A stretch of 64,000 nt of DNA, taken from NCBI GenBank assembly GCA_017527075.1, contig JAFXQM010000018.1:1-64000 (forward strand). Reading direction: 5' to 3'. This DNA comes from Selenomonadaceae bacterium. Its GTDB lineage: Bacteria > Bacillota > Negativicutes > Selenomonadales > Selenomonadaceae. The notes under the pieces were generated by a model that was not told the DNA's origin, did not search any database, and worked only from the letters and a program-made list of their open reading frames with translations. The position numbers were made by a program, and so were the translations under genes. Every line of letters begins with the position of its first letter. The stretch's first letter is position 1. Below are positions 51,457 through 59,897 of this stretch, piece after piece.

Positions 51457-53106
51457 ATGACGAAAAACTCTGAGCATCGAAAATTTCTGGACAACATCTT
51501 CAACGCCTTCACGATAATCGGGCGCGGCAATTACGTCGCGGTCTACGACGTGAAAGGCGGCATCACCCGCTTCAGCCCCGCCGCCGTCGAGCTGTTCGGG
51601 CTGCCCGACGAATACATTGCCGGTCACGACGCCTGGAAAGCTTACATTCACCCCGAAGATAAATTTCAATACACGCGGACGATGAACGCGCTGCTGGAGG
51701 GCAAGACCCGCGGTTACGACCTGACTTATCGCACGCGACTCAAGGACGGCTCTTACGCGCTTGTTCGTCATATCGGCGCGACGATTTTTGACGCGGACGG
51801 CTTGCCCGCGATTATCGGCGGCACAATGATTAACGAGGGCGTGACTGCCGTGACCGACCCCGTTACTTTGTTGCGCAATCAATACGGCTTCTTCCGCGAC
51901 CTTGTTGCCGCCACCGAGCTCAAAAGAAATTGCGTCGTCGTGCTGTGCGGAATCAATCGCATGAACAACATTAACGAGGAGCACGGTTACGCATTTGGCA
52001 ATTCGGTTTTGCAACAGACCGCCTGGCTCCTCCAAGAAGTCATCGGGCAGGAAGGAACGGTTTATCGAATGGAGGGCGCGAAGTTTGCGTTCCTCACCGA
52101 AAGTCTTTCGCCCGAAGAAGTTGCCGTCAAGTACGAAAAAATTCGGCGCGCGACGCTGGCGGGTTTGCCCGTCGAAAATGTTCGCCAAGTCCTCACGATT
52201 AACGGCGGCATGATTCATTTCGGCGGCGGCACTTACGACGAACGCACGATTCACGCCGCGCTCAATTTCGTCTACAACGAATCGAAGTTTTATCACAACG
52301 GCAAGCTGGTCAATTACAACGGCGCAATCGGAATGAACACGCACGAATCGCTGGAGTTAATCGCCGAGGTTCGCGACGACATTTTGATGGACTGCAAAAA
52401 TTTTTCTCTGCGTTATCAGCCGGTGTTCAATGCCGCGACAGAGAAATTGACTTCGATTGAAGCTCTGCTTTGCTGGCACAGCGAACGATTCGGGGACGTG
52501 CCGCCGTCAGCTTACGTGCCGGTCTTGGAGCGCGACTTCCTCTTCGAGGAGCTGGGTTATTGGATTCTTCGCCGCGCCATGGAGGACGGCCTGAAACTTT
52601 TGGCGCGCAAGCCCGACCTGATGTTGAACGTCAACATTTCCCCCGCGCAAATCGTCGACGACTTCCTGTTCGAGGAGATTGATAAAATTTCAAACTTCGT
52701 GGGCTTCCCGCCGAAAAATCTTTGCTTCGAGCTGACGCAGAGCTGCCGACTGATTGAGCCCGAAATTTTGCGGCGAATCGTCCGCGCACTCAAGCGCAAA
52801 GGTATCCTCTGCCTGATTGACGACTTCGGCTCAGGCGTCGCGTCGATTGACTTCCTGCGCGACCTTGCCCCGAACTTCATCAAGCTGGAGCGCGATTACA
52901 TCACGCACATAAACGACCCCGGCAATTTGCAAATCGTCAAGCACCTGTCGGAGCTGGCGTCGGAGCTCGGCACAAAAGTTTGTATCAAGGGCGTGGAGGA
53001 CGCCGCGATTCGCGAGAAGATTAAAACCTTCCCCGTGACCAACGTCCAAGGAAATTTTTACTCCGAAGCGATAAGTCTCGACGAGATTGCCGAAAAATAT
53101 TTGTGA
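51457..53106 (+). CDS. PAS - degenerate GGDEF - EAL protein (549 aa)
   Basis: ATG 51457 with CGGAG ten bases upstream. PAS domain about 15-130 (FSPAAVELFGLPDEYIAGHD, YRTRLKDGSYALVRH). GGDEF fold 150-300 has RMEGAKFAF in place of GGDEF, so it should bind rather than make nucleotide. EAL domain 310-549: IEALLCWHS (EAL motif, usual R replaced by Cys), LNVNISPAQ, FELTQS, CLIDDFGSGVAS, FIKLERDYI, GVEDAA. Most metal and catalytic residues are present, so c-di-GMP phosphodiesterase activity is likely. Probably the counterpart of the upstream GGDEF regulator. Confidence 0.88.
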   Translation: MTKNSEHRKFLDNIFNAFTIIGRGNYVAVYDVKGGITRFSPAAVELFGLPDEYIAGHDAWKAYIHPEDKFQYTRTMNALLEGKTRGYDLTYRTRLKDGSYALVRHIGATIFDADGLPAIIGGTMINEGVTAVTDPVTLLRNQYGFFRDLVAATELKRNCVVVLCGINRMNNINEEHGYAFGNSVLQQTAWLLQEVIGQEGTVYRMEGAKFAFLTESLSPEEVAVKYEKIRRATLAGLPVENVRQVLTINGGMIHFGGGTYDERTIHAALNFVYNESKFYHNGKLVNYNGAIGMNTHESLELIAEVRDDILMDCKNFSLRYQPVFNAATEKLTSIEALLCWHSERFGDVPPSAYVPVLERDFLFEELGYWILRRAMEDGLKLLARKPDLMLNVNISPAQIVDDFLFEEIDKISNFVGFPPKNLCFELTQSCRLIEPEILRRIVRALKRKGILCLIDDFGSGVASIDFLRDLAPNFIKLERDYITHINDPGNLQIVKHLSELASELGTKVCIKGVEDAAIREKIKTFPVTNVQGNFYSEAISLDEIAEKYL

Positions 53107-53113
53107 AAAAATT

Positions 53114-53139
53114 TTCCCGCCTCGCGCGGGATTTTTTTT
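53114..53139 (+). terminator. Terminator of the EAL gene
   Basis: CCCGC-ctcgc-GCGGG followed by eight Ts. Confidence 0.8.
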
Positions 53140-53148
53140 GCAAAGGTC

Positions 53149-53179
53149 TTGACAAAGGGGCGGTGGGGGGGGGGATAAT
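53149..53179 (+). promoter_or_regulatory. Promoter with ten-G spacer tract (RTX gene)
   Basis: TTGACA at 53149 and GATAAT at 53174, with 19 bases between them including G10 (53165-53174, the last G shared with the -10 box). Loss of two Gs would give the optimal 17-base spacing. This is the layout of a slipped-strand phase-variable promoter. The metallopeptidase gene starts 45 bases downstream. Confidence 0.65.
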
Positions 53180-53224
53180 GAACGGGCAAAAATTTTCTCT
53201 GTTTCAAGGAAGGAGATGGTTTTT

Positions 53225-54985
53225 ATGACTCAACAAGAAGTCATCAAGAAATTTATGAAGTCACTCGACAAGACGACCAAGAAAGGCGAGGCGGCTCTCA
53301 ACGCGGCGATTAAATCTGCCACGGGCTCGACCTTCACCACTTTCAAAAAAATCAAAGCCGCCATGATAAAAGACGCAAAGAACGCAAAGAGCAACGGCGA
53401 AGATTTTTTGAAAGTCTACTGCGGCATCGATTACGACACGGAGGATTCGGGCGCGATAACCGGCTCGGACGCGGGCGGCTCGACCACCAAGACCGAAGAG
53501 AGCGTTGTACCAGAAAGCGGCTCGCTCAAAACTTACAAGAAAACTTCCTTCACAAAAAAAGGTTTGACCATTAAACTCGGCGACGGAAAAACTTACGAAG
53601 ACCTCAACGACACTCAAAAATTTATCTGGAACGGTCTTTACACCTGGTGGATTGGAGGCGCGCTCGACCTCATCGAAGAATCTTACGGCACAAACTTCGG
53701 TTACGGAAAAAAATCTTCCGCCACGGTCAAAGAAATGTCCGTCACGTTTAATGAAGATGAATTTCCTGCCGCCACCTATTCCACGTATTATCTTGATACA
53801 GGAAAAACGGCGATGCTCAATCTGAACATCAACATGAATTATTGGGACACTTTGAAAAATAATTTTGGAAAAACTGTTGCCCATGAAATGACTCATGCCG
53901 CCATGAAAGCGAATATTCTTTTGGAACCAACTTATTACAGCTTGCCGGGTTTCGTCAGAGAAGGTTTGGCGGAGCTGACGATCGGCGTAAAAAATTCTCG
54001 CGCTGACCTTATCAAAAATTTGACCGCCGCAGATTTTGAAAGCGGGCTCGACGTGAACAACACGGGCACGAACGAATCATTTATGTATGAAGGCGGCTTC
54101 ACATTTTTCAGATACCTCGCGCGGCAGACGGGCGACTTGACGATTGAGAACACCAAAGATTCGTCCGTCAAAACTTTTTACGGCAACGACAGCGTCAAGA
54201 ATTTTGTCAGCAAAGCAAAAATCGACACGGGCGCGGGCGATGATTACGTGGCAGTCGGCAGCGCGGCAAAGCAGGTGACGATTGAAAGCGGCGCAGGCGA
54301 CGACTTCATAAACAACTGGGGAAGCTCAACGCGTATCGTGACGGCGAGCGGCGACGACACCATCCACAATTCAAGCTTGTCCGGCGGCGTTTACATTTTG
54401 AGCGGCTCAGGCGACGATTCGATTAACAGCAGCGGTGACAATGCGACGATTTACGGCGGCAACGGTGACGATTCAATTTGGAGTTACGGCTTGAAGGCGA
54501 CGATAAAGGGCGACAGCGGCGACGATTACATTGTCGGCGGCGAGTCCGTGGATAAAATTTACGGCGGCGCGGACGATGACAGCCTGTGGGGCGAAGGCGG
54601 CAACGATGTCCTTTACGGCGACGCGGGCAACGACCAGTTGGTTGGCGGCGAAGGCAAGGATAAACTTTACGGCGGCTCAGGCTCCGACAGTCTCTGGGGT
54701 GGCGCGGGAAATGATTCGCTCTTCGGCGGCGCGGGCGACGATACGTTCGCTTACACGGTCAACCAAGGCACCGACAGAATTTATGATTGGGAATCGGGCG
54801 ACATGCTCAAGATTTTCACGGCGGACGGCTCCCGCGGCTCGTTCAAGAGTTCCAAGTACAGTGACGGAGATTTGACGCTGACAATTTCGGGCGGCGGCAA
54901 AATTATCTTCAGCGATGTAAGTTCAAGCGACAGATTTAATATCAACGGCACGACTTATAGAATCAGCGATTCCAAACTCAAATAA
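53225..54985 (+). CDS. Secreted RTX metallopeptidase-like protein (586 aa)
   Basis: ATG 53225, ribosome site AAGGAGATGG. No Sec signal. N-terminal 90 residues (MTQQEVIKKFMKSLD, DFLKVYCGID) match a leader domain I associate with Selenomonas-type RTX proteins. Residues 190-260 hold a gluzincin-like zinc site: VAHEMTHAAMKAN (HExxH) and downstream GFVREGLAELTIG with the third-ligand Glu. From about 330 to 520 there are many glycine/aspartate nonapeptides (GGNGDDSIW, GGAGNDSLF) that bind calcium. Type I secretion without cleavage is expected. Host or biofilm target unknown; expression may be phase variable. Confidence 0.88.
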   Translation: MTQQEVIKKFMKSLDKTTKKGEAALNAAIKSATGSTFTTFKKIKAAMIKDAKNAKSNGEDFLKVYCGIDYDTEDSGAITGSDAGGSTTKTEESVVPESGSLKTYKKTSFTKKGLTIKLGDGKTYEDLNDTQKFIWNGLYTWWIGGALDLIEESYGTNFGYGKKSSATVKEMSVTFNEDEFPAATYSTYYLDTGKTAMLNLNINMNYWDTLKNNFGKTVAHEMTHAAMKANILLEPTYYSLPGFVREGLAELTIGVKNSRADLIKNLTAADFESGLDVNNTGTNESFMYEGGFTFFRYLARQTGDLTIENTKDSSVKTFYGNDSVKNFVSKAKIDTGAGDDYVAVGSAAKQVTIESGAGDDFINNWGSSTRIVTASGDDTIHNSSLSGGVYILSGSGDDSINSSGDNATIYGGNGDDSIWSYGLKATIKGDSGDDYIVGGESVDKIYGGADDDSLWGEGGNDVLYGDAGNDQLVGGEGKDKLYGGSGSDSLWGGAGNDSLFGGAGDDTFAYTVNQGTDRIYDWESGDMLKIFTADGSRGSFKSSKYSDGDLTLTISGGGKIIFSDVSSSDRFNINGTTYRISDSKLK

Positions 54986-55002
54986 AAATCCGCGACAAAA
55001 AA

Positions 55003-55043
55003 ATTTGGCGATGAGCTCTTCGGAGTTCACCGCCAATTTTATT
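55003..55043 (+). terminator. Terminator of the RTX gene
   Basis: TTGGCGaTGAgCTC-ttcg-GAGtTCAcCGCCAA with flanking A- and T-runs. Confidence 0.8.
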
Positions 55044-55060
55044 TTGCGTGAGATAGAGTT

Positions 55061-55245
55061 GAGGCCGTCATGGATGAGGAGCCGCCCCTGCGAGGTGCCC
55101 TTTTCTTTTGCTTACTTTTCTTTTGGGCACGCAAAAGAAAAGTAAGGCTCAACAAACGAAAAATATTTCTCAGCCCAATGAGCGCGACGAGCCAAAACAT
55201 TGAGGACGGGTTCTGCGGGGCCACTCTTGAAAAAGAGGGGACAAC
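55061..55245 (+). repeat. Dispersed intergenic element, copy 4
   Basis: GAGGCCGTCATGGATGAGGAGCC, CGCGAGGTGCCC, hairpin with 15-bp arms CTTACTTTTCTTTTG / CAAAAGAAAAGTAAG, and CCACTCTTGAAAAAGAGGGG (GAAA loop). Lies between two convergent genes, one base before the stop of the antiporter. Confidence 0.88.
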
Positions 55246-55246
55246 C

Positions 55247-56764
55247 TCACACGTCGATTGCAGGGACCTTCGCGCGAATGACAACCATGACGAGCGCAAG
55301 GCACGCGAGCGCGACGCCCAGACCGAGCCAGCCGCTTTGCGTGAAGCCGCCGACAAGATACCCGACGACGCAGCAACCGGAAACAGTCAGCACGTAAGGC
55401 ACCTGCGTGGAAACGTGGTCAATGTGATGACATTGCGCGCCCGCCGAAGCAAGAATCGTGGTATCGGAAATGGGCGAGGCATGGTCGCCGCCCACTGAGC
55501 CGGCAAGAATCGCCGCAATGCAGATGACAAGCAAGTTAGACGCGTCCGCCGCAGGAAGATTGACCAGCACGGAAATTGCAATCGGAATCAAAATGCCGAA
55601 CGTGCCCCAGCTCGTGCCGGTGGCGAACGCCAAGCCCATGGACACGAGGAAGAAAATCACGGGCAAGAACATGGCAAGCGAGGCATGCTCTTGAACGACG
55701 CCGCCGACGTATCCGCCCAAGTTCAGATAATTGTCAGAGCAAATGCCAGACAAAGTCCACGCCAGGCACAGAATGAAAATCGCGGGCACCATTGCCTTGA
55801 AGCCTTGAGAGTAGCACTCGCAGTATTCGCTGAAGTTGACGACCTTGCGGGGCAGATAGAGCAGGGAAATAAAAATCAGCGCGATGAACGAGCCGAGAGC
55901 CAGAGCTTTGGAGGCGTCGCAGTCCGCGAAGGCGTCGGAAATCGATTTGCCCTCGTGAATGCCGCCCGTGTAAAGCATGGCGTAAATGCAGACGGAAATC
56001 AGAACGACCAGCGGCAAAATCAAGTCGACAATCTTTCCTTGCCCGCCCGTGCTTTGCTCCTCGCTGACGGCGTCTTTGTATTCGTCGGGAATTTCAAAGT
56101 GCTCATTGTTCTTGCGAACGACCGCGCCCATCGTGGCGAAGTCTCTGCCGGTGATGACGATAAACGCCATGAAAATCATCGTGAGAATCGCGTAAAGGTT
56201 GAAAGGAATCGTCTGCAGGAAAAGCAAAAAACCGTCGACGAGCGAACCTTCGGGGAGGGACGAGCCCACCGCCGCCGCCCAACTTGAAACGGGCGCGATA
56301 ATGCAAACGGGTGCCGCCGTCGAGTCAATGACGTAAGCGAGCTTCGCGCGACATATTTTAAATTTGTCGGTGACGGGGCGCATAATCGTGCCGACCGTCA
56401 GGCAGTTGAAGTAGTCGTCGATAAAAATCAGCACGCCGAGGAAAGCGGTCAGTCCGAGAGCCGAACGCTTGCCGGAGATGACAGAGCGCGCCCAGTTCCC
56501 GTAAGCCCGCGTCGCACCCGATTTGCTGATTATCGCGACCAAAATTCCGAGGATGACCAGGAAGACCAAAATGTTTACGTTGCCGCCCACTTTGCCTTCC
56601 ATAATTTCAAAGAAGGTGACGATTGATTCCAGAAAGTTGCCGCCCGTGAAGAGCATTGCGCCCGCAAAAATTCCGATTATCAGCGACGTGTAAACTTCCT
56701 TCGTCCACAGCGCGAGGATTATCGTGATAATCGGCGGCAGCATTGACAACGCAGAATTCTCCAT
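55247..56764 (-). CDS. NhaC-family Na+/H+ antiporter-like permease
   Basis: 505 aa with about 11-12 membrane segments. ATG 56764 after GGGAGG. Features of the NhaC family: SALGLTAFLGVLIFIDDYFNCLTVG, VIDSTAAPVCIIAPVSSW, GTSWGTFGILIPI, AGSVGGDHASPISDTTILAS. In related proteins the substrate can be Na+/H+, malate/lactate or amino acids. It follows the DctP-GarR-GntR genes on the same strand, but a terminator and 260 bases lie between, so it is probably a separate unit. Confidence 0.88.
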   Translation of the reverse strand: MENSALSMLPPIITIILALWTKEVYTSLIIGIFAGAMLFTGGNFLESIVTFFEIMEGKVGGNVNILVFLVILGILVAIISKSGATRAYGNWARSVISGKRSALGLTAFLGVLIFIDDYFNCLTVGTIMRPVTDKFKICRAKLAYVIDSTAAPVCIIAPVSSWAAAVGSSLPEGSLVDGFLLFLQTIPFNLYAILTMIFMAFIVITGRDFATMGAVVRKNNEHFEIPDEYKDAVSEEQSTGGQGKIVDLILPLVVLISVCIYAMLYTGGIHEGKSISDAFADCDASKALALGSFIALIFISLLYLPRKVVNFSEYCECYSQGFKAMVPAIFILCLAWTLSGICSDNYLNLGGYVGGVVQEHASLAMFLPVIFFLVSMGLAFATGTSWGTFGILIPIAISVLVNLPAADASNLLVICIAAILAGSVGGDHASPISDTTILASAGAQCHHIDHVSTQVPYVLTVSGCCVVGYLVGGFTQSGWLGLGVALACLALVMVVIRAKVPAIDV

Positions 56765-56891
56765 CAACAAAAACCTCCCATAAGCTGTAAGTGAAACTTC
56801 AAAACGCGAAGATTATAACAAAAAAATTTCCCGCTGTACAATCACTTTTGGATTCATGCGGCGTATGATTTGAGCGAGAGGATTTGTTTAG

Positions 56892-56915
56892 AAAAAAAAC
56901 GCCGCAGTCGGCGTT
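56892..56915 (-). terminator. Terminator downstream of the DctP gene
   Basis: Minus strand ACGCCG-actg-CGGCGT followed by eight Ts, about 110 bases beyond the DctP stop. Between it and 56764 nothing else was found. Confidence 0.75.
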
Positions 56916-57025
56916 ATCTTTTCGTCTGTGTTTTGACTTGTTAATCTTAAAAGTTTTATGTAAAATAACTTGGGTATATTTTTTTGCGGTCGTGCGGCAA
57001 ATGCCGATTCGACCAAATTTTTTTG

Positions 57026-58052
57026 TCAGTGAATATTGAAAGCCTTGCAAGCCTCGTCGCCGTATTTTTCCATGAGCTCTTGGCGCACGCCCTGAACTTT
57101 GTCTTGGAAAGGTTTGAGCTGTTCGGGAGTGAGAACAATGACTTCCATGCCGCCTTGCTCGAATTTTTTTGCGAAGTGTTTCCTCATCGTTTTCGACCAA
57201 GTCGCGTCCCCATTCGCAAGCTTCAACAGCTTTTTCGCGGAGGAGTTGCTGAGTTTTGGGTTCCAAGCTGTAAAATATTTTGGAATTGGCGACGAAGATA
57301 TAATTTTCGTAGATGTAATTCCAGACGGTCATGTACTGCTGAATCTCGTTGACTTTGGCAGAGTTTGTGACGGAGAAACCGTTTTCCTGCCCGTCGATTG
57401 TGCCTTGCTGAATCGCGGTGAAAGCCTTGCCCCAACTCATTGCCACGGGGTCTGCGCCGAAAGCATGCCAGAATTTGAAATAAACTTCGCCGCCCGGCAC
57501 ACGAACCTTTAATCCGGCAACGTCATCAGGAGTTCTGACCGGGCGTTTGCCGTTTGTGATTTGTCTGAAGCCGTTATGAACGGAAGCCAAGTAAGTCAGC
57601 CCTTTGTCGCCCAATCTGCTTGCGTAATATTTACCGCCGGTGTCGTCGATAATGCGTCGCGCCTCTTGATAGTTGTTAAAAGTCCAGGGCACGGTGCAGA
57701 TTAACAATTTTTCATCCAATACAGCCAGAACTCCCGAAGCATAAGCCGCCAAGTAAACGGCACCGTCAGCAATCATTTCAACGCCTTTGCTCATGTTGCC
57801 GCCGGCAAGTTGGTCGTTGGCGAATACATCGATGGTGACATTGCCGCCGGACGCTTCGGAAACCAAATCCGCAAATTTCTGGCAGGTCTTAGAGTCTGTG
57901 GCGATATTTGTTCCGTTGCAAGTCATGACGAGTTTTATCTTCTGATATTCGCCCTCTTTGCGTTCGACTTGTTCTTCTGTACCGCAACCGGTCATCAGCA
58001 CCAGCGAGCAAATCATCAGCAGGGCAAAAATTTTCTTGCACAAGTTCTTCAC
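57026..58052 (-). pseudogene. dctP: TRAP transporter solute-binding protein DctP, frameshifted
   Basis: GTG 58052. Lipoprotein signal (LLMICSLVLMTGC), then the DctP domain: KIKLVMTCNGTN, FANDQLAGGNMSKGVEM, RPVRTPDDVAGLKVRVPGG, MSWGKAFTAIQQGTIDGQENG. After ENDEETLRKK the frame runs off; a +1 A in the A7 run (T7 at 57164-57170 on the plus strand) explains it, since six As restore KKFEQGGMEVIVLTPEQ and a normal end NIH at 57026. Slippage on A7 during transcription could restore some protein. DctQ and DctM, the membrane partners, are absent. Confidence 0.85.
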
Positions 58053-58056
58053 CGCC

Positions 58057-58950
58057 TCAAGCTTGGGCACGGACTTCAACGCCGGAAATGTTTTCGTAGA
58101 ATTGAACGATGCCACTGTGGTCGTCAGTCAAATGCCCCGAAGCCTTTAAGCTCAACATGATTTGCTGAAGGGTACCGGTCATGACGAGCGGCACGTCGAG
58201 AGCTTTGGCGGTGTCCATGACGTTGGTAATGTCCTTGAGATTTATGGCAATGGTTCCGCCCGGCTTAAAGTTGCGACTGTACATCATGGGAGCTTTTTCG
58301 TCCAAAACTCTGCTGCCGGCAAACCCGTCGCGAACGGCTTCATAAACTTTTTTGGGGTCGGCACCGGCTTTTTGAGCAAGCACGAGAGCTTCCGACACCG
58401 CTGCGATATTCAAGTTGACCATAATTTGATTGGCAAGTTTCGTGACGGAGCCTGAACCATTCGGACCTGTGACTGTCACGCTTTTGCCCATCGCCGCGTA
58501 CACGTCGCGCATTTTTTCAACGACGGTTTCGGAGCCGCCAATCATGAAAGCAAGCGTGCCGTTAACAGCTCCTGATTCGCTGCCGCTCACGGGTGAATCG
58601 AGGAACGGACAATTTTTTTGCGCCGCAAGCTCAGCGAAATGTTTGGATTGCGCGGGAGTGACCGAGCTCATGTCGGCAATAATCGTTCCTTCGTCAATGC
58701 CCGCCAATATTCCGTCATCGCCGCTCAAAACACTTTCAACAATTTTGCCGTTGGGCACCATCGTAATAACAACGTCTTGACCTTTGGCAGTCTCTTTGGG
58801 GGTCGCGGCAGATTTTGCGCCTGCTTGCCTCATTTCGTTGACGGCGACGGGGTTAATGTCGTGGACGGTAACTTCAAAACCCGTTTTGAGCAAATTGCGA
58901 ACCATGGGTTTTCCCATAATCCCAAGCCCGATGAATCCTACCTTCCTCAT
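58057..58950 (-). CDS. garR: 2-hydroxy-3-oxopropionate (tartronate semialdehyde) reductase
   Basis: 297 aa from ATG 58950 (TTGGAGGT upstream). NAD-binding start KVGFIGLGIMGKPMVRNLL; substrate loop DSPVSGSESGAVNGTLAFMIGG; catalytic Lys in SVTKLANQIMVNLN; KDITNVMDTAKALDVPL. Reduces tartronate semialdehyde to glycerate in glucarate/galactarate or glyoxylate breakdown. Sits between a GntR regulator and a DctP solute binder, fitting uptake and use of an acid sugar. Other 3-hydroxyacid dehydrogenases of the family are an alternative. Confidence 0.85.
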   Translation of the reverse strand: MRKVGFIGLGIMGKPMVRNLLKTGFEVTVHDINPVAVNEMRQAGAKSAATPKETAKGQDVVITMVPNGKIVESVLSGDDGILAGIDEGTIIADMSSVTPAQSKHFAELAAQKNCPFLDSPVSGSESGAVNGTLAFMIGGSETVVEKMRDVYAAMGKSVTVTGPNGSGSVTKLANQIMVNLNIAAVSEALVLAQKAGADPKKVYEAVRDGFAGSRVLDEKAPMMYSRNFKPGGTIAINLKDITNVMDTAKALDVPLVMTGTLQQIMLSLKASGHLTDDHSGIVQFYENISGVEVRAQA

Positions 58951-58989
58951 AATACATACCTCCAAATAATTTTTTGTTCTGCGATATGC

Positions 58990-58997
58990 AGTATACA
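58990..58997 (-). promoter_or_regulatory. Putative GntR operator over the garR -10 box
   Basis: AGTATACA on the plus strand (TATACT as -10 on the minus strand). The same eight bases overlap the gntR promoter at 59729. Shared site suggests common repression. The -35 region here is weak. Confidence 0.45.
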
Positions 58998-59051
58998 TCT
59001 TGAAAAGTTTAAAAAAAATTAGCTGATTACACAGCCAAGACAAATCAAAAC

Positions 59052-59711
59052 TCAGTCATCCATTTTTTCCTTCAAAATAAACTCCGTCATTCTCATGTGG
59101 TCTGCGAGTGCGCTTATTGCGCCGTCAGTATCGCGACGACTGACTGCCAAATAAATCTTCTCGTGTTCGCCTATTGCGTCTCTGGGGCGTTTCTGCTTGT
59201 CCAGTGCCTTGAACATTGCTTGTTCCAAGCGCGTCTGCATCATGTTCATTATTTGTATAAAAAATTCGTTACCCGTAAAAGAAATGCTCAGCATATGAAA
59301 TGACTTGTCCAGTTGCATGAAACTGTAATTGTTCTCGTCCGAGAGTTTAGCGGGCATATCTTGCTTTACGCATTTCTCCATTTGTTGCAACGTTTCTTGA
59401 CCTTTCGGAGTATCCAAGCCGATTATCAATGCTCGAAGCCCCGCGCCTTCAATCGCCGTTCGCGCTTGAATTATTTGCTGTACATCGAAAAAATGTATCG
59501 GTCTGACGCTAAAACCTCTTCCGCTGAATACGTCAATCAAATTTTCGAAGCGTAATTGCAAAACCGCCTCACGGACAGGAGTACGCGACACTTTGAGCTT
59601 GTCGGCTATCATCTGCTCGGAATAAATTTCGCTCGTTTTCATTTCGCCCATAATTATCGCTTGCTTTAAGTAATCGTAGACTTGATCCTTGTATGAAATT
59701 TTCTTTATCAT
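59052..59711 (-). CDS. GntR/FCD-family transcriptional regulator
   Basis: 219 aa from ATG 59711 (AGGTGAGG upstream). N-terminal winged helix: QVYDYLKQAIIMGEMKTSE, QMIADKLKVSRTPVREAVLQL, LIDVFSGRGFSV; C-terminal FCD effector domain (about 90-215) with the metal-site residues in MQLDKSFHMLSI and IGEHEKIYLAV, ADHMRMTEFIL. Regulators of this type sense small carboxylates. Probably controls itself and garR through sites with AGTATACA. Confidence 0.92.
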   Translation of the reverse strand: MIKKISYKDQVYDYLKQAIIMGEMKTSEIYSEQMIADKLKVSRTPVREAVLQLRFENLIDVFSGRGFSVRPIHFFDVQQIIQARTAIEGAGLRALIIGLDTPKGQETLQQMEKCVKQDMPAKLSDENNYSFMQLDKSFHMLSISFTGNEFFIQIMNMMQTRLEQAMFKALDKQKRPRDAIGEHEKIYLAVSRRDTDGAISALADHMRMTEFILKEKMDD

Positions 59712-59728
59712 TTGCCTCACCTGTACGT

Positions 59729-59757
59729 AGTATACAGATTTAATGATTCGCTGTCAA
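59729..59757 (-). promoter_or_regulatory. gntR promoter with overlapping operator
   Basis: Minus strand TTGACA, exactly 17 bases, TATACT. An inverted repeat CTGTA-tactacg-TACAG overlaps the -10 box, so binding would block transcription. Confidence 0.65.
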
Positions 59758-59830
59758 TAAATTTTCAAAAAATTTTTTCACGCATATTGTCGGAATGGAA
59801 AACTCATTTTTTTCTGCTAAAATATTCTAA

Positions 59831-59866
59831 GCAGGAAACAAGCCTTAAGTCCCGCTGATTTCCTGC
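59831..59866. repeat. Inverted repeat upstream of cobS
   Basis: GCAGGAAA and TTTCCTGC, 20 bases apart, in the cobS leader 31 bases before its start. Possible RNA hairpin; no B12-box was found. The rest of the 186-base gap between gntR and cobS shows nothing clear. Confidence 0.5.
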
Positions 59867-59897
59867 GGCAAAAAAATTTTCAACGGAAGGATTTTCC

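Noticed and set aside
57164..57170. Programmed -1/+1 frameshifting in dctP
   Set aside because: No stimulatory structure was recognised after the A7 run and the family is not known to use recoding; a simple indel is more likely, though slippage remains possible.
59760..59897. Cobalamin riboswitch before cobS
   Set aside because: No B12-box or the usual core helices; only an isolated 8-bp inverted repeat was found.
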